A stretch of DNA of 64,000 nucleotides from Aalborg-AAW-1 sp964458335 (GCA_964458335.1 CAYWIJ010000003.1:26787-90786), one strand, 5' to 3'; numbered from the stretch's first letter, positions 16,557 to 28,633 are shown. The notes: generated from the letters alone by a model not told the origin. Made by a program: numbers and translations.

Positions 16557-18497
16557 ATGCTAAAAATCAAAAAAAAATCACAAAAGAATCCGGCACTCAA
16601 CAGGGAAGATATTAAATATGTCATCTATTGCAGAAAATCAAGGGAAGAAGGAAGTGATGGTCAGAAACAAAGTCTATTGGATCAACTGAAAGTCTGTCTG
16701 GATTATGCCCGTCAGAAAAACATTTCCATTGAAAATCATAATGAATTTACCGACAGGTACTTTCGTGATGAAAGCTATCACAGGCGACTACGCGGATGTA
16801 AGTGAGTTTACGAGCAATCCGTACTGGAGCAGGCAGAAGGATTGTTTTATATCGTAGAACAAAAATCAGCTAAAATCCCCAATAACAGACCCCAGCGAAC
16901 CCAACTCATAGAATTGGTAAAAAAAGGAAAAATAAAATGAATCCTCAGTTTTGCACCCGACAGACACGCAAGAAACTTAGTAGAGAGCGGAGAATTGGTA
17001 GAACTTATCGACAAACAATATTTGGATGTTCAATACACCAATTTTACATTTGAAAACAATGAAAACGGAAGAATGATTCTTGGGATCAATTTTGTGATTT
17101 CATATAATTATTCCGATGTACTGAGCAGAAATGTGAACCGTGGAAATAAAGGAACCATTGAAAGAGGGCAGGCAAGATGAATGTATAAATACGGATATGT
17201 CATCAACAATGAGAAATACCACGAACCGGACGAAAAATATTTTGAAGTGCGAAAAGAGGCTTTCAGAAGAAAAGTATATGAAAATCAGACCGATGAAATG
17301 ATTTGGAACTACCTTGTGTCTTCAGGATTCAGGAGAAAATTTAAAACTGCTGACAGAGAATCACTGCCCAACAAAAAAGGATTATATAAAATACGGTTAG
17401 ACCCCTTTTATTATGGGATTTTGATCAGCGGAAACAATGAAACCGATTTACGTGACGGAGCCAATCCCTACTATCAGTCACTTATAACCGAAGAAGAACA
17501 TCAGATTCTTCTTGACAGATATATCAGGGCTAACCCGGCATCCTTAAGAACTTACAAAACTAGCGAAGAATATGATGAAATAAAACCTTTCCCAAATAAG
17601 TTTATCCTGTATGACGGACAAGGGCTGAGTTTTGAGTTACCCAATCCGAAAAGATTCCGTACTGCACTTGCCAAACTAAAAGTAAATAAACCGGATGCCT
17701 CCCTTAAGAACATTGTCAAACCTAACCAAATCAAATACAAGCTTAATGGAGTTAAAATTGAATGAAAACAGCTTTCCATTGACGGAGACGTATTAATAGG
17801 ACTTGTTTCCAAATACCTAAAAACCTGCTTTAAAATTGACGAAGAATGATACAGGCATTACAGGGAACATCAACTTGAGGAATATGATATCAATATGAAA
17901 AGCATCAACGAAGAAAGAAGAAAATTGCAAATCCAATATAATCACATCAGCTCACTGATGGAAAATTACGCAAGAAATTTCAACAAGCAGAACAATCCCG
18001 ATGAAATACAAAAAAAAGTATACGGGCAGGACATACAGAATTATCAGCAGCAGTTAGACTATCTTGAGCAGGAACTTACAAGATTGACCACTAACCACAG
18101 AAATGCTATTTTAGAATTAGATGCTTTCGTTCAATGATTGAATAAGATAGGAGAAACCTATGATACCGCTTCCTATGTTCGAAAGAGAAAAATGGTAACT
18201 TTATTGTTTTCGAACATCATTATAACCTCCGAAAAGAAAATTGAATTCAAGGCTAACCCTTGATTAGAGGGCTTGTTTACCTTAAATGGCAAGGCGTGAC
18301 AGGATCGAACTGCCGACAACGGTTCCGAAGACCGATGTGTTACCACTACACCAACGCCTCAAAGTATTTTGTTTATAACTATGATATGAATAATAGACAG
18401 GATCGAACGGAATAGCTTCGCATTCCTGAGCCGATGTGTTACCACTATATATCCGGAAGGATGACGGCACACCAACGCCTCAAAGTTTGATTTATAA
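16557..18497 (+). CDS. Large serine recombinase (UGA-recoded), 3' end overlaps tRNA-Arg
   Basis: The ORFs from 16557 through 18137 all share one frame, interrupted only by TGA, and fuse to a large serine recombinase: resolvase domain with catalytic Ser in YCRKSREE, the DRHARN motif, then a Recombinase domain (KYGYVINN, DPFYYGILISG), a zinc-ribbon-like/coiled-coil segment (INEERRKLQIQYNHISSLM) and a final strand-rich stretch (LEGLFTLNG). Such enzymes integrate and excise mobile DNA without tandem tyrosine-type chemistry. The natural end is probably near 18290. The open frame continues through the antisense of tRNA-Arg and its degenerate copy to TAA 18495-18497, so the C-terminus has been set by the integration junction. 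It is the right-hand end gene of the element. Confidence 0.88.
18287..18360 (-). tRNA. tRNA-Arg (anticodon UCG)
   Basis: 74 nt with encoded CCA at 18287-18289. Acceptor stem GAGGCGT pairs with ACGCCTT (G-T at position 1); D arm GTGT/ACAC with loop AGTGGTA; anticodon loop CTTCGGA closed by CGGT/ACCG, giving anticodon TCG (Arg, CGA codons); T arm GGCAG/CTGTC around TTCGATC. The T-T at 27-43 is the only mismatch. Its 3' end faces the recombinase gene, the usual geometry for an element inserted at a tRNA 3' end with reconstitution of the tRNA. Confidence 0.88.
18396..18481 (-). pseudogene. Degenerate tRNA-Arg copy with hairpin insertions
   Basis: On the minus strand the sequence begins with the same GAGGCGTTGGTGT, then has an inserted stretch of about 22 nt (containing ATCCTTCCGGAT), resumes with AGTGGTAACACATCGG, replaces the anticodon and variable region with another hairpin (GGAAT...ATTCC), returns to GTTCGATCCTGTC, and lacks the 3' acceptor strand. 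It cannot fold as a normal tRNA. It is separated from the intact tRNA by 35 bp and may be a relic of an earlier integration or a duplicated att site. Confidence 0.7.
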
Positions 18498-18589
18498 AGT
18501 GAGAAGGTTGAATGTTTATAAGGTCTTTGATGGGAGTGTGTGATTTAATCTTATAAACTTTTATCACTTTACAAACCTTTTAACTTCCA

Positions 18590-19426
18590 CTATCTTTTTA
18601 CTTCATACAACTGCCATCTCATCGTTTTCTGGTCAGGACTGACTCCGTACTGTATAAAGATATCATTCTGTATTTCAAGGACTTTATCAATAAGGATAAT
18701 ATCGACCTGTTCTCCCAAGAGAATACGAATATATGCTAAGAGTGTATAATCATTTGTAGTAATATCGCTTATCTGTTGCGATTCATTATAAGTAAGGTTG
18801 AGCACAAAACCATAATCTCTGAGTGTAGTGATGATAGCCACTAATTTTTCTTGTATGGTATATTGAAGTACTGGTACTTGGATTTTATATCAGCTAAGAA
18901 CATTATTTTGAAGAGTTGGTTTCCCAAATAAAAAACATAAGGCAAAAAACTCTGCAAGAATATAATCCTGACTTGATTGGTTGTTATGTTTGTTAACAGA
19001 GAACCATCACTTCTGTTCGTTGAGGATAGTTGTTCCTCACCATTGCGTAAATAAATCAAGTGTATCTAATTTTGTTAATAATTTCTTTCAACTAAGTTTT
19101 GGAATATAATGATAAGAAATATTGCTGACTTCGTCATATCAAGCATATCGTTCAAGTACTGAGTACATACTATCGATAAATCAGTCAGACATATCAGTGT
19201 TTTCATTAATTTCAGGGATACGATTTGGGATAAGACGAATCAATGTCATGGTATTTCCAAGATCTTTCCAATGTATTGTTTTGATAGATCATTTATGAAC
19301 GACAAGCATGGGATGATCTGCTTGATTTCGTGTTTGACCACCTGCAGAAATAGAAAATTCTTTAGGATGATCTGATATACTCGCGTGACAGAGAAATCAG
19401 TACTGATCGGTCTGTAAAAATCACAT
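18590..19426 (-). CDS. Hypothetical protein downstream of ftsW
   Basis: 278 aa from ATG 19424-19426 with multiple TGA codons read as Gly, stop TAG. N-terminal part contains short conserved-looking motifs (ADHPMLVVHKG, ISAGGQTRN); C-terminal half is Ile/Leu-rich but soluble. The pattern slightly recalls LAGLIDADG-type proteins but no catalytic motif is clear, so it is left as unknown. It begins 21 bp after the FtsW stop codon on the same strand, so the two are probably cotranscribed. First gene on the chromosome side of the tRNA junction, with markedly denser UGA use than the element. Confidence 0.65.
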
Positions 19427-19447
19427 AGGTCGAAAAATAGATAAATG

Positions 19448-20638
19448 CTAATAAACTTTATGAGAGTCTCTATAAAGTATTTTATAAAGAATCATGACAC
19501 ATATTATATTTGCCATAAGAGAAGTACCTCCATGACTGATGAAAGGTAATGTTAAACCTGTATTTGGTAGGAGTTGAATATTAACTCCAATATGAACGAA
19601 TGCACCCACAATGATGAGTGATAATAATCCTATAGCAAGATATCTAAAGAAAGGATCTCTTACTTGTGGTATCTTAATAACAGTGTAATAGATGAGAAGT
19701 CCATAAAGCAAGAAGAGTATTGAAAGACCCACAAATCATACTTCTTCAGCATAGGCGGCGAAAATAAAATCACTCTGTGCTTCAGGAATATATCCGAATT
19801 TTTGCAATCATTTTCCATATCCATTACCTAAAAATCCACCTCACCCAATAGCGATAAGTGCTTGACGACCTTGTCGTGATATTCCTTGACCAGTTTCATC
19901 AGAACTTGGATCTAAGTAGACTTCAATTCTATTAGCAATGTAACTATATCTACATACGGATGGTTTACTATCTAATGGTATATCTTTACAATATCCATTA
20001 TTGAGTCATAAGAATCACCATATTATTAGTCATAATCCACCTACTCCTACTAAAAACATACGTCCAATATTTTTGAGACTAATACCAGCATAAATACCAA
20101 TAATTATTCAAGTAGTTGCCATAATCAGTACTGATCAGAAGTCAGGTATCATTGCGAATACTAAAAAAATAAAGGCATTGAGTACAAAAAATTTTTTGAG
20201 GAGTGAGGATGAATTGAGAAGATGTTGTTTCCTAATAAATCGTCGTGACATAAATATTACATATCCGATTTTGAAAAACTCTACTGGTTGGAAGTTAAAT
20301 CATCCTATATGAACCCAACCTGAAGCTCCACCATAATTTTTTCCTAATGGAGTAAAAACAAGAAGTTGTATAATAAGGATAAGAACTGAGATAATAACTA
20401 AAAACTTTTCGTTTTTAAAAAATTTAAGAGGAAATAAGTATGTAATATATCATACAATTGCTACATAAAGAAAGTTATTCAGCTGACTAAAAAAGTAATA
20501 ATAATTTGAGGCTTCTCCATTTCGTTTCCCCTCCGATATCCATTGTAGTGTTTGTAAAAATGATTCGTGAACACTTACACTAAAGAGCGCAAGAATCCCG
20601 TAGAGAAGTAGTAAGAGAGTGACGATCAATAATGGCAT
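19448..20638 (-). CDS. ftsW: SEDS peptidoglycan polymerase, FtsW/RodA family
   Basis: 396 aa from ATG 20636-20638 (an in-frame TTG lies 21 bp upstream). About ten hydrophobic segments. Family signatures: GGASGWVHIGGFNFQPVEFFK, where one Gly is TGA, and TLPFISHGGTSLMANI near the C-terminus, matching the conserved QPSE and PfiSyGGtS regions. SEDS proteins polymerise glycan strands from lipid II with a partner class B PBP during septation or elongation; FtsW versus RodA cannot be separated from sequence alone. The standard code splits it into several ORFs. Stop TAG. Confidence 0.85.
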
Positions 20639-20825
20639 AGCTAATATTTTGTAAATCAAAGAATGATAGAGTATACAAAATTTCTAGTTATTTATCAAGG
20701 TATTATATGTTAAGAATTGAAAATTATAAGATTATGAATAAGCAATAAAACCTTGCATATAATAACTTGATTTCTATACTTACATCTAGAAATGTGTATT
20801 TTATTCTATATAATTAAGTAAGCGT

Positions 20826-21704
20826 ATGAAACAAAAACATATATTCTGACTGATATTCTGAGTTGTGTTGAGTATGGTGATGTGATGGACTCAAGCAACT
20901 CAACTGACGGCATCAGAATTGACTACGAAGATTATACAGACTGCAGATGAGAATTCTACTGCAAGAGAGTCATTAGTACAACGATATTATACTATAGATG
21001 ATCTATATACAAGGACAAAAAAATTATTTCCTGACCATCCTCAATTAGCAAGGTTAGAACTTCTCAAAACTAATCTTAGAAATGAAATAGACAAAAGAAA
21101 AAATGCAATATCTCAACAAGCTATAACTACTTTTTTTACCTCATATCAATCATATTTGAGCGATACGACATGACTGTCAAATCTCTGTAAGAATCAATAT
21201 GTTATTGCTGATGACTGGGCATATGCACTAGATATTCCAACTGCGCTCATACTTGCTACTTGGGATATGGAATCTTCTTGTGGTCGATATAAGCCATCTA
21301 ATGGTGATGGAGTATTTCAAATTGTAGCTAAAGATTATGGTTCTGCTGATAATCTTACTCAAGGAGAGTGGATTATGATGATGTATGACTATGCACAGTT
21401 TATAAAAGACAAAATTGCTCGATACCATACATCTAATAATCTTTCAAGTGAAACATGTTCTACGAAAGATATGACGATTTCTGGTCAAATAGCACCAATT
21501 TGTCTGAGTTATACAACTCTTGATATGGATAGTATTATCAAATATGGTGCATTATATAATGGATTATCAGGAAGTACAGTGAAGGGTAATATTCAACCAG
21601 CTAATACCTCATATGTATTTGGTAAATTTGGGTCAGAAAATCAATCTGCTAATAAAGATGGAATTATTATGAGAATGTTGAAAGTATTGGACTATATGAA
21701 ATAA
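20826..21704 (+). CDS. Secreted lysozyme/transglycosylase-like protein
   Basis: 292 aa. The signal peptide (MKQKHIFGLIFGVVLSMVMG...) contains three TGA-Gly codons, so standard gene calling loses the secretion signal. A helical spacer with many charged residues follows. The catalytic-like segment ATWDMESSCGRYKPSNGDG then VFQI resembles the Glu-Ser...Gly...Asn-Gly-x-Gly-xx-Gln motif of soluble lytic transglycosylases; Glu in DMES would be catalytic. Probably periplasmic/cell-surface cell-wall remodelling. Ends on TAA. Divergent from ftsW, with a 187-bp AT-rich spacer. Confidence 0.7.
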
Positions 21705-21854
21705 TGATCAATTAGTGATTAGCAATGTTGTGTGATTCATCATGATATGATGAAAGTATATATTACAACACCATTCCAATGATATGATCATCAAATTACA
21801 TTATAGAAAAAGAGAAGGATCAATTAGTCCTTCTTTTTGTTTGATATCAATATT

Positions 21855-24800
21855 TTATTTTTCTACAACAAGTTTTGTGGTTGCTGAACTTGTATTGAGA
21901 TCTTTGTAGGTAATAGTAGCAGTGATAGTATAAGTTCCAGGAGTGTTAAAGAACATAGGAACAGAAGCACAAGATCTATCTGAACATTCTATCCCTTCGC
22001 TCGTTCAGAAATCCCATTTGATACTGGTAGGTGTTCCATCAGTATGGAGTGAGAAATCTACTTTATCTCCTACATTTGCAATCTGTGCAGGATGAGAGTC
22101 GATACTGATAGTAGCGTTAAGTACTGGCTTTTTGACAAGGATAGGATTTTCTAGTCAGAATGTAGCTGATTTTCATTTTTTTGTAGTAATAGTAACTTTA
22201 GGATTATATCATCCATTTTCAGAATTATCATTATAGGCATAGGTATGTTTTGTTCTGGCTTGTGAAGAATTCTTGATGATTTCACCATCTCCATAATCCC
22301 AAGTAAAGTAAATGATCTCATCGTCTTGATCGGTAAGAGTAGTGGTCGAAGCATCAAGTGTTACTTCAAATGGTGATGTTCCTACACTATCTGGAAATAT
22401 CGTTAACTTACCCATAATGTCTTCTTGAGTAATATGGATAGGAAATTCTAATAAACTCATGGCTTGTATAACGGAATCATTTACTTGAATACTAATCTGT
22501 TCATGAGTAGAATTGTGTAATGTGATTTCATAAGATTTTCCATTTGGTGTTTGGATGATCTGATTATCAAGTTTGATTGCTGTTTTAGCGTCTGGAGATG
22601 ATGGAGAGATACTATTGATTGTGAGAAGAAGTTTCACAGGTAAGGCACTTGTAGAGATAGTTTTACCATCAAAATTTACGATACCACTATTGGTCAATGG
22701 TTTCCACATTGTATCATCTGGTCCTTTATATTGGAAAGTATAATCAACATTGAAGGTACTTGCACCTACTTCGATTGTGTCAGATTCACAATTTCCTTGT
22801 TTCCCATCTTCAGTAACATAGTCCAGATAGACGACATAATTACCTTGTGCAAGGAAATCGTATTCGAAGGACTCTTTTTTATTTGTAATGTTATTAAGGA
22901 ATTTGTTGGTGCTAATATTTTTGATTCTATACATATAACTATTGATGCGTACCTGCTGAGTATCAAAGCTTGTATTGATGCTATATGTTGTATTGTTTTT
23001 TGTGCTTGGATTTGTACTAATAGTACAAATTGGTACATCATTTTGCAGTACTCTCAGATCAATTTGATAGACAAGATTGTTGACACCAGGAAGAGTATAA
23101 TAGATGTTTTGAATTTTTGGTTCACGAAATTGATAAGAAAAGTTGGTAAGATCAGACTTATCTCGCTCTCCATCTCCATCTAAATCTCGTTGGATTTTGT
23201 ATTCAGGTAGTTTCATATCCGTGAAGATACTTGTACTATCAAAATTAACTTTAATAGGAGCTTTTCAAACAATTATTTCATCATAATCATCGTTATGAGT
23301 GAGTGATCCACTACTTGGAGCAAGTGAAATCTCTGTAAAGACAGTAAAGTTTTTTCGGTCACTGGTGACGTCTTCAGTTACGCCCGTAGATTTATCAGTA
23401 ATATTGGTGATGACTTTGATAGGATAATCTCATTTTTTCATATACAGACATTGTCCAGCAAATTGTTTTTGTGCTTGATTATAGTTAAGTACTTGTAATT
23501 CGTTTCCACAATCTAGTTTGATAGAATTAATATTTTTATTGACAAAATTTGTAGTAAGAAATCTAGATAATAGTGTGTCATTGACTTTGTAGAGAACTTT
23601 TGTAGGAGCTATCACAGGATATCAATTGGTTGTTGGTTTATAATCATCTTTGAACTTAATATAGGGAGTAAGGATATCGGTAGAACCAGTGGTTTCAATC
23701 ATTTCATTGATTGTATTGAAACTTACAATACCTCAAAATACCGTTCATCACAATAAGAGTGCTCCGAATATTAGTCAGATCATATATTTTATTTTGCTTC
23801 CAGTCTTTTGAGTAGCAAGTTTATAGACATTGAAGATAATAAGGATGAAACTTCCTAAGAAGAGCAATCCAAAGAAGAGAGCTGCAAAGAGCTTGAGACC
23901 AGTTTTTATACCTTCGATACCGATAATTCCTTGGAATTGAGTTGGATTTTGTAATGCAAAAAATAAGACAAAACCAATCGCTCCTATAAGTAAAAATCCA
24001 AATAACCCACATCAGATAGCAAATTTTAATGGAGAAATTTTTGAACCTTTTTTCACAATAACCTTGGGTGGAGTAGTTGGTGAAGTAGTGACCTGAGGAA
24101 TTTGTATAGCAGTAGGTTGTGTTGAAGCTACAGAGATTGGAATTGGTTGTGGTGCGATAGCTCCTGCTTGGTTAGTTGGAGAGTTAGTGATTTGGGGAAT
24201 TGGCGAATTGGGTATTTGAGAAATTGGTGCGGGTTGAATTTCTGGTTGAAGGGTTGTTGTGGTAGGAGTTGTACCAGTACTAGATTCCTCACTATGATGT
24301 TCCTCGTTTATAAGAATAGACGATTGAGTAGGTGAATTCGGCGTTTGTGGAATGGGTGTAGATTGAATTTCTGGTTGTGCTGGTACAGTAGGTTCTATAA
24401 TAGCTGAAGGAATTGCTGTATCAGTGAGTGGTTGACTTGTTTGAAATGCTACTGGAGTTGATGGTTGTACTTGGATAGTATTGCCTTCTTGGATATTTGA
24501 TACTTGAGGAATAATTGGTTGAATATTTTGGGTTTCAATGTCTTGAGTAAGTGGTGTCTCAGCTACTGGTTGAGATATTGGATTTCAAAATGTAGATTCC
24601 AATGTTCAAGTATTTTCAGTGGTAGGTTGCTGTTGATCGTTGAATTGTTGAGTTACTTGCTGTCCTTCATATTGTGTAGATAGATCAGATTCCATTGTAT
24701 GAGGAGTAGATTCAGTAAGCTGTTTGGATACTACTTCTTGAATTGGTGCTGGATTTGATAGAGTTTGCATTGGAGATATTTCCTCTATCTTTTGTGTTTC

Positions 24801-24980
24801 TGGCTCTTGTACTGAAGTGGCTACATTTCCAAAAATATCACCCAATCCTTCTTCTAATTTCTCAAATTGTTGTTCTTCTTTTTGAGCTTTTTGTTCAGGA
24901 GTGAGATTCTCAGAAATATCCTGAGAAGGAGGAGTAATTGGAGTTGGATCTTGAATTGGTTGTCCTGTATTTGGATTCAT
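21855..24980 (-). CDS. Large membrane-anchored surface protein with PKD-like domains
   Basis: 1041 aa in one frame with UGA as Gly. Residues 1 to about 310 are a Pro/Gln/Thr/Ser-rich, low-complexity segment (QNIQPIIPQV, PTTTTLQPEIQP). Three hydrophobic helices follow (FAIGCGLFGFLLIGAIGF; LFAALFFGLLFLGSFILI; MIGLIFGALLLW). The rest is an extracytoplasmic region with a calcium-loop-like DLDGDGERD segment and PKD-like domains (ITFTWDYGDGEI in the variant IIYFTWDYGDGE, and IKWDFGTSEGI). PKD domains mediate protein or polysaccharide contact at the cell surface. The N-terminal disordered region before the membrane helices is unusual. Stop TAA. Confidence 0.75.
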
Positions 24981-25204
24981 AATTGATATGCATCAGAGAT
25001 AAATAATATTTTCTATAATATTAGTGATTTTTGTACTATATACAAAAAAACTTACTAGAACATGGTATTGTTTTGTTGACAATTAAGAAAATACTTATTT
25101 ATCACATTTTTTTGATATATAATAAAAAAAGTCTTCATTTTTTTGACAAAAAATTAAAAAGATTTACAATTGGGGTAGGAAATTTAATTTATCTGACTAA
25201 AATC

Positions 25205-26569
25205 ATGTCTCAACTCCTCCACCAACGTCTCGCTTGTGCTATTAGTGATGCACACTGTAAAGTAAAATCTCAAGTAAAGACTACAGTACAGAAGAGAGTA
25301 CACAAGAATATTCATCATGTAACACACGCGATTGCATATCACTTAGAGACGCTTTATGTAGCTTGATTTGCTGTAGTGATGTCAGTGGCTTTTTTGGGAA
25401 ATTCGATGTTTGCTGATACAACAGCGAACCTTAAAACGAATGATTCACTCATTTATCCACTCAAGACTGTTAGTACATTTGCTTGTAGACAACTTATGAA
25501 ACCTTGGTCAGAATTGTCTGATTCTTGTAAAGTACCTCTCCCTATTATCAAAAACGCAAATTACGATGCGTATAAAAATGATCTAGAATATAAAAATATT
25601 TATACAACACTTTGGGGAGCTACATATGATGGACAGCGAGATATGGATAAAGGAGATCATGCAGGAGTAGATATCGCAACAGCAAATGGGACACCCTTAT
25701 ATGCAGTAGCTCATGGAGTGATCACGTTTGCTGGTACTCAAGCTGGATATGGTAATGTGGTTAAGTTGATGTTTACTTATGAATGAAAAACATATCATGC
25801 AGTCTATGGTCATATGAAATCTATTAATGTTAGTAAAGGTGATCTTGTATCTCAATGACAAAAAATTGGTGAAGTAGGTAATACTGGTGATACCTTTTGA
25901 GCTTTAGGAGGAAATCATGTGCACTTTGAGATTGATAAAGATAATGCAGGAAGACCAGCATATTACTATCAAGGATGTCCAGCATTAGATACAAACACCC
26001 TCACTCAAATCACAAATGGAGGTCTGTGTAGAGAATATCGTGAAAAATATTCTTTTGACCCTATTGCGTTTATTGAAAATTCTCAGAAGAATAAAGGAAC
26101 ACCAATAGCTGATGGTCATAATAGTGCTGGTGAACAACCTACCACCCCAACTCAACCTATTGATCAAAAGCCAAGTACACCTATAGACCCTACAGAACTA
26201 TCGAATAAGTTCCTTGTTTTGAGGTCGATTCAAGCAGTAAAACTTACGAAACCTGCAATTGATTTTTTACGTGATTGGGATATTCAAATCGTAGCGAAGA
26301 CAAGCGATACTATGAAAGTCGGTCAGGAAGGAACACTTACTTTCTATATTACTAAAAAAGGCACAAAAACAAAATTTGATGGAGCATTGCCAGCAGGATT
26401 TACTCTTGTGTCAGCTAATGGAAGTATCAATGTTTCTTCTTCATCAGTTCAATATATCAAAAATGGAGAATATACCCTTACCTATAAACCAGTAGTATCG
26501 GGTAGAGCATCTGTTGCTATCTCCATCTGAGGACAAACCTTAACGGTATTATCGACAACCGTACAATAA
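25205..26569 (+). CDS. M23 (LytM) peptidase with C-terminal adhesive-like domain
   Basis: 454 aa with in-frame UGA. A basic N-terminal region of about 55 residues precedes a hydrophobic segment (FAVVMSVAFLGNSMFA) that would export or anchor it. The M23 metallopeptidase core has the zinc ligands: HAGVDIAT, YGHM and GNHVHFEI, plus GTPLYAVAHGVI, so it is likely an active peptidoglycan endopeptidase. A Pro/Thr-rich linker (TTPTQPIDQKPSTPIDP) leads to an Ig-like C-terminal domain. Start ATG 25205. Followed by a hairpin terminator. Confidence 0.88.
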
Positions 26570-26594
26570 AAAGAAAAATTTAATTTTCTGACAT

Positions 26595-26628
26595 AAAAAA
26601 AAGACTGCTTATGAGGGGCAGTTTTTTA
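26595..26628 (+). terminator. Rho-independent terminator after M23 peptidase gene
   Basis: An A-tract, the stem GACTGC / GGCAGT with a short TTATGAG-type loop, and TTTTTT, 25 bp after the stop codon. Near-symmetrical, so it may also terminate the convergent gene at 26649. Confidence 0.7.
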
Positions 26629-26648
26629 TATAATGTATTAAATCAGAT

Positions 26649-27152
26649 TTAATTTAATTGTGAATCTATAAACTCGATACCTTTTTTTATTTGGTTAATA
26701 AAATATTCTTGAGCAGAATTATTTTGATTTATTTCAATTAAGCGAAAAAAGTAATCTCTTAGTCAAATTAAAAAATCGTTAGTATTTGTGATATTATTGT
26801 CTTTTGCATATTGTAATGCAGCATTAATTCATCAAGCACATACATTATCTTCAAGTAATTTCATGCGAGGGACATCATATAGTTCAATAATTGCCATTAA
26901 TGATCTAAATTCTAAGGGAATATTTTCAGTCATTCGTAAATACTGTTCTGCATAATAACCTGATAATCGACTATTTCAACTCATAAAATGAGCTATTGAT
27001 TGACTTGTAGAATCAATGACATGAAATACTTTTTGATTATCATTAAACTCTATATTTCCATGAGAAACTTCAGAGGAAGATAATATATTTTTTACACTTT
27101 TTCATCTCTCTATTTCTTCTATGCTCCAATTAATCTCTTTTTGATTGTTCAT
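26649..27152 (-). CDS. Hypothetical protein upstream region of glyS operon
   Basis: 167 aa, ATG 27150-27152, stop TAA. UGA occurs at five or more codons, including a GG pair (CAGGINAAL). Mostly helical, soluble, ends with GIEFIDSQLN. No recognised domain. It lies 20 bp downstream of the glyS stop codon on the same strand and is probably cotranscribed. Confidence 0.6.
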
Positions 27153-27172
27153 GATTATATTATATGATAAAA

Positions 27173-28633
27173 TTATCTATCTTCCCCAATCTCTTTCCAT
27201 TGTACTCTCACTTGCTCCATCGTATCACGATCACGGATGGTGACGGTTCCGTCTTCGAGGGACTGATGATCGATACAGATACAGTAAGGAGTGCCGATTT
27301 CATCTTGTCTACGATATCTCTTCCCTATTGCTCATCCTATATCAAATTCACAGTAAAACTTCTTTCTGAGTTTTTTGAAGATTTTTTCTCCTAGCACTAT
27401 CATATCGTCGTTTTTTTCGAGAAGTGGAAGAATAGCATACTTCACTGGTGCTAACTGGAATGGAAACTTCACAACCGTTCTGATATCAGTACTTTCACTT
27501 CCGTCAGAATTTTGTTTTTTCAATTCTTCTTCTTCATAAAACTCAAGCATTGTCACCATGACTTGTCTTCATAATCCAGTGGAAGCTTCTATACATCGCG
27601 GGATATATCTCTGACCAGTTTTTGGGTCATTGTATTGCATGTTTTGTTTGGAGTATTCTTGATGTTGGCGAAGATCAAAATCAGTACGATTGTGTACTCC
27701 TTGTACTTCTCAGAATCCTCGCGGGAACTTATATTCTACATCAGTAGCAGCAGCAGCGTAGTGAGCGAGTTTATCGTGATCTTTGAATCTAAGGTTTTCT
27801 GGAGCGATACCGATGATCTCAGTTCGATAATTCATACTATCAGATTTTCGTTGTTCGAAGTGTTTCATAGCAACGTCGGCATCAGCAGGTACGAAATATT
27901 CGATCTCCATCTGTTCAAATTCACGAGTACGGTACATAAATTGACCTGGAGTAATTTCGTTACGGAATGCTTTTCCGATTTGTGCGAGACCAAAGGGGAT
28001 TCTGATTCTGGTGGTATCCAACACATTTTTAAAATCAGTAAAGAGGCTCTGACACGTTTCAGGTCTCATATAGACTTTGTTAGCGTCGTCAGCTACAGGT
28101 CCCAGATGAGTACTCAGCATGAGATTAAATTGTCTGACATCAGTCCAGTCAGCATCTTTACCGTTAGTTGGGTTTTTGAGTTTCTCTCCTAAGATGAAAG
28201 CATGCATTCCTTCGTTTCACCATGCTTCTGGTGAGAGGTTTTCAAATCCGTATTTTTCTGTTACATAAGCTAAGACGCTTTCTTCTCATCCAAATCTTTC
28301 AGCTTTCGCGCTGATACTTTCTTCGATGATTTTGTCTGCTCTAAATCTTTGACCAGTTTTCTTGTCATCAATGAGAGCATCAGAAAATCCTGCTAAGTGA
28401 CCAGAAGCTTGCCACGTGGTTGGGTGAGCAAGGATAGCAGTATCCAGACCAAGCATATCATCTCTCTGTTCTACAAAATGCTTCCACCAAAGATCAGCAA
28501 TATTTTTTTTGAGTTGAGAACCATACGGTCCATAATCCCAAGCATTAGCAAGTCCTCCGTAGATCTCAGAGTTTGGATAGACAAATCATTTTCTTTTCGC
28601 CCAAGCGACGATGGTTTCTAGTGGGAAGTTCAT
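27173..28633 (-). CDS. glyS: Glycyl-tRNA synthetase (single-chain class II)
   Basis: 486 aa from ATG 28631-28633. The start (MNFPLETIVAWAKRKGFVYP), motif 2-like YMRPETCQ with GQIGKAFRNEI-type FGLAQIGKAFRNEITP, and TREFEQMEIEYF are hallmarks of bacterial/archaeal single-chain GlyRS, which acylates tRNA-Gly with glycine. Six TGA codons occur in frame (28586, 28286, 28217, 27710, 27569, 27332), all fitting Gly. In a code-25 organism this enzyme also charges the tRNA-Gly(UCA) needed to read those codons, so its own translation depends on its product. Stop TAA. Confidence 0.93.

Noticed and set aside
6587..18286. UGA as tryptophan (code 4) in the mobile element
   Set aside because: The Walker A, FGGG and ENVPG positions need Gly, and TGG is used for Trp in the same genes.
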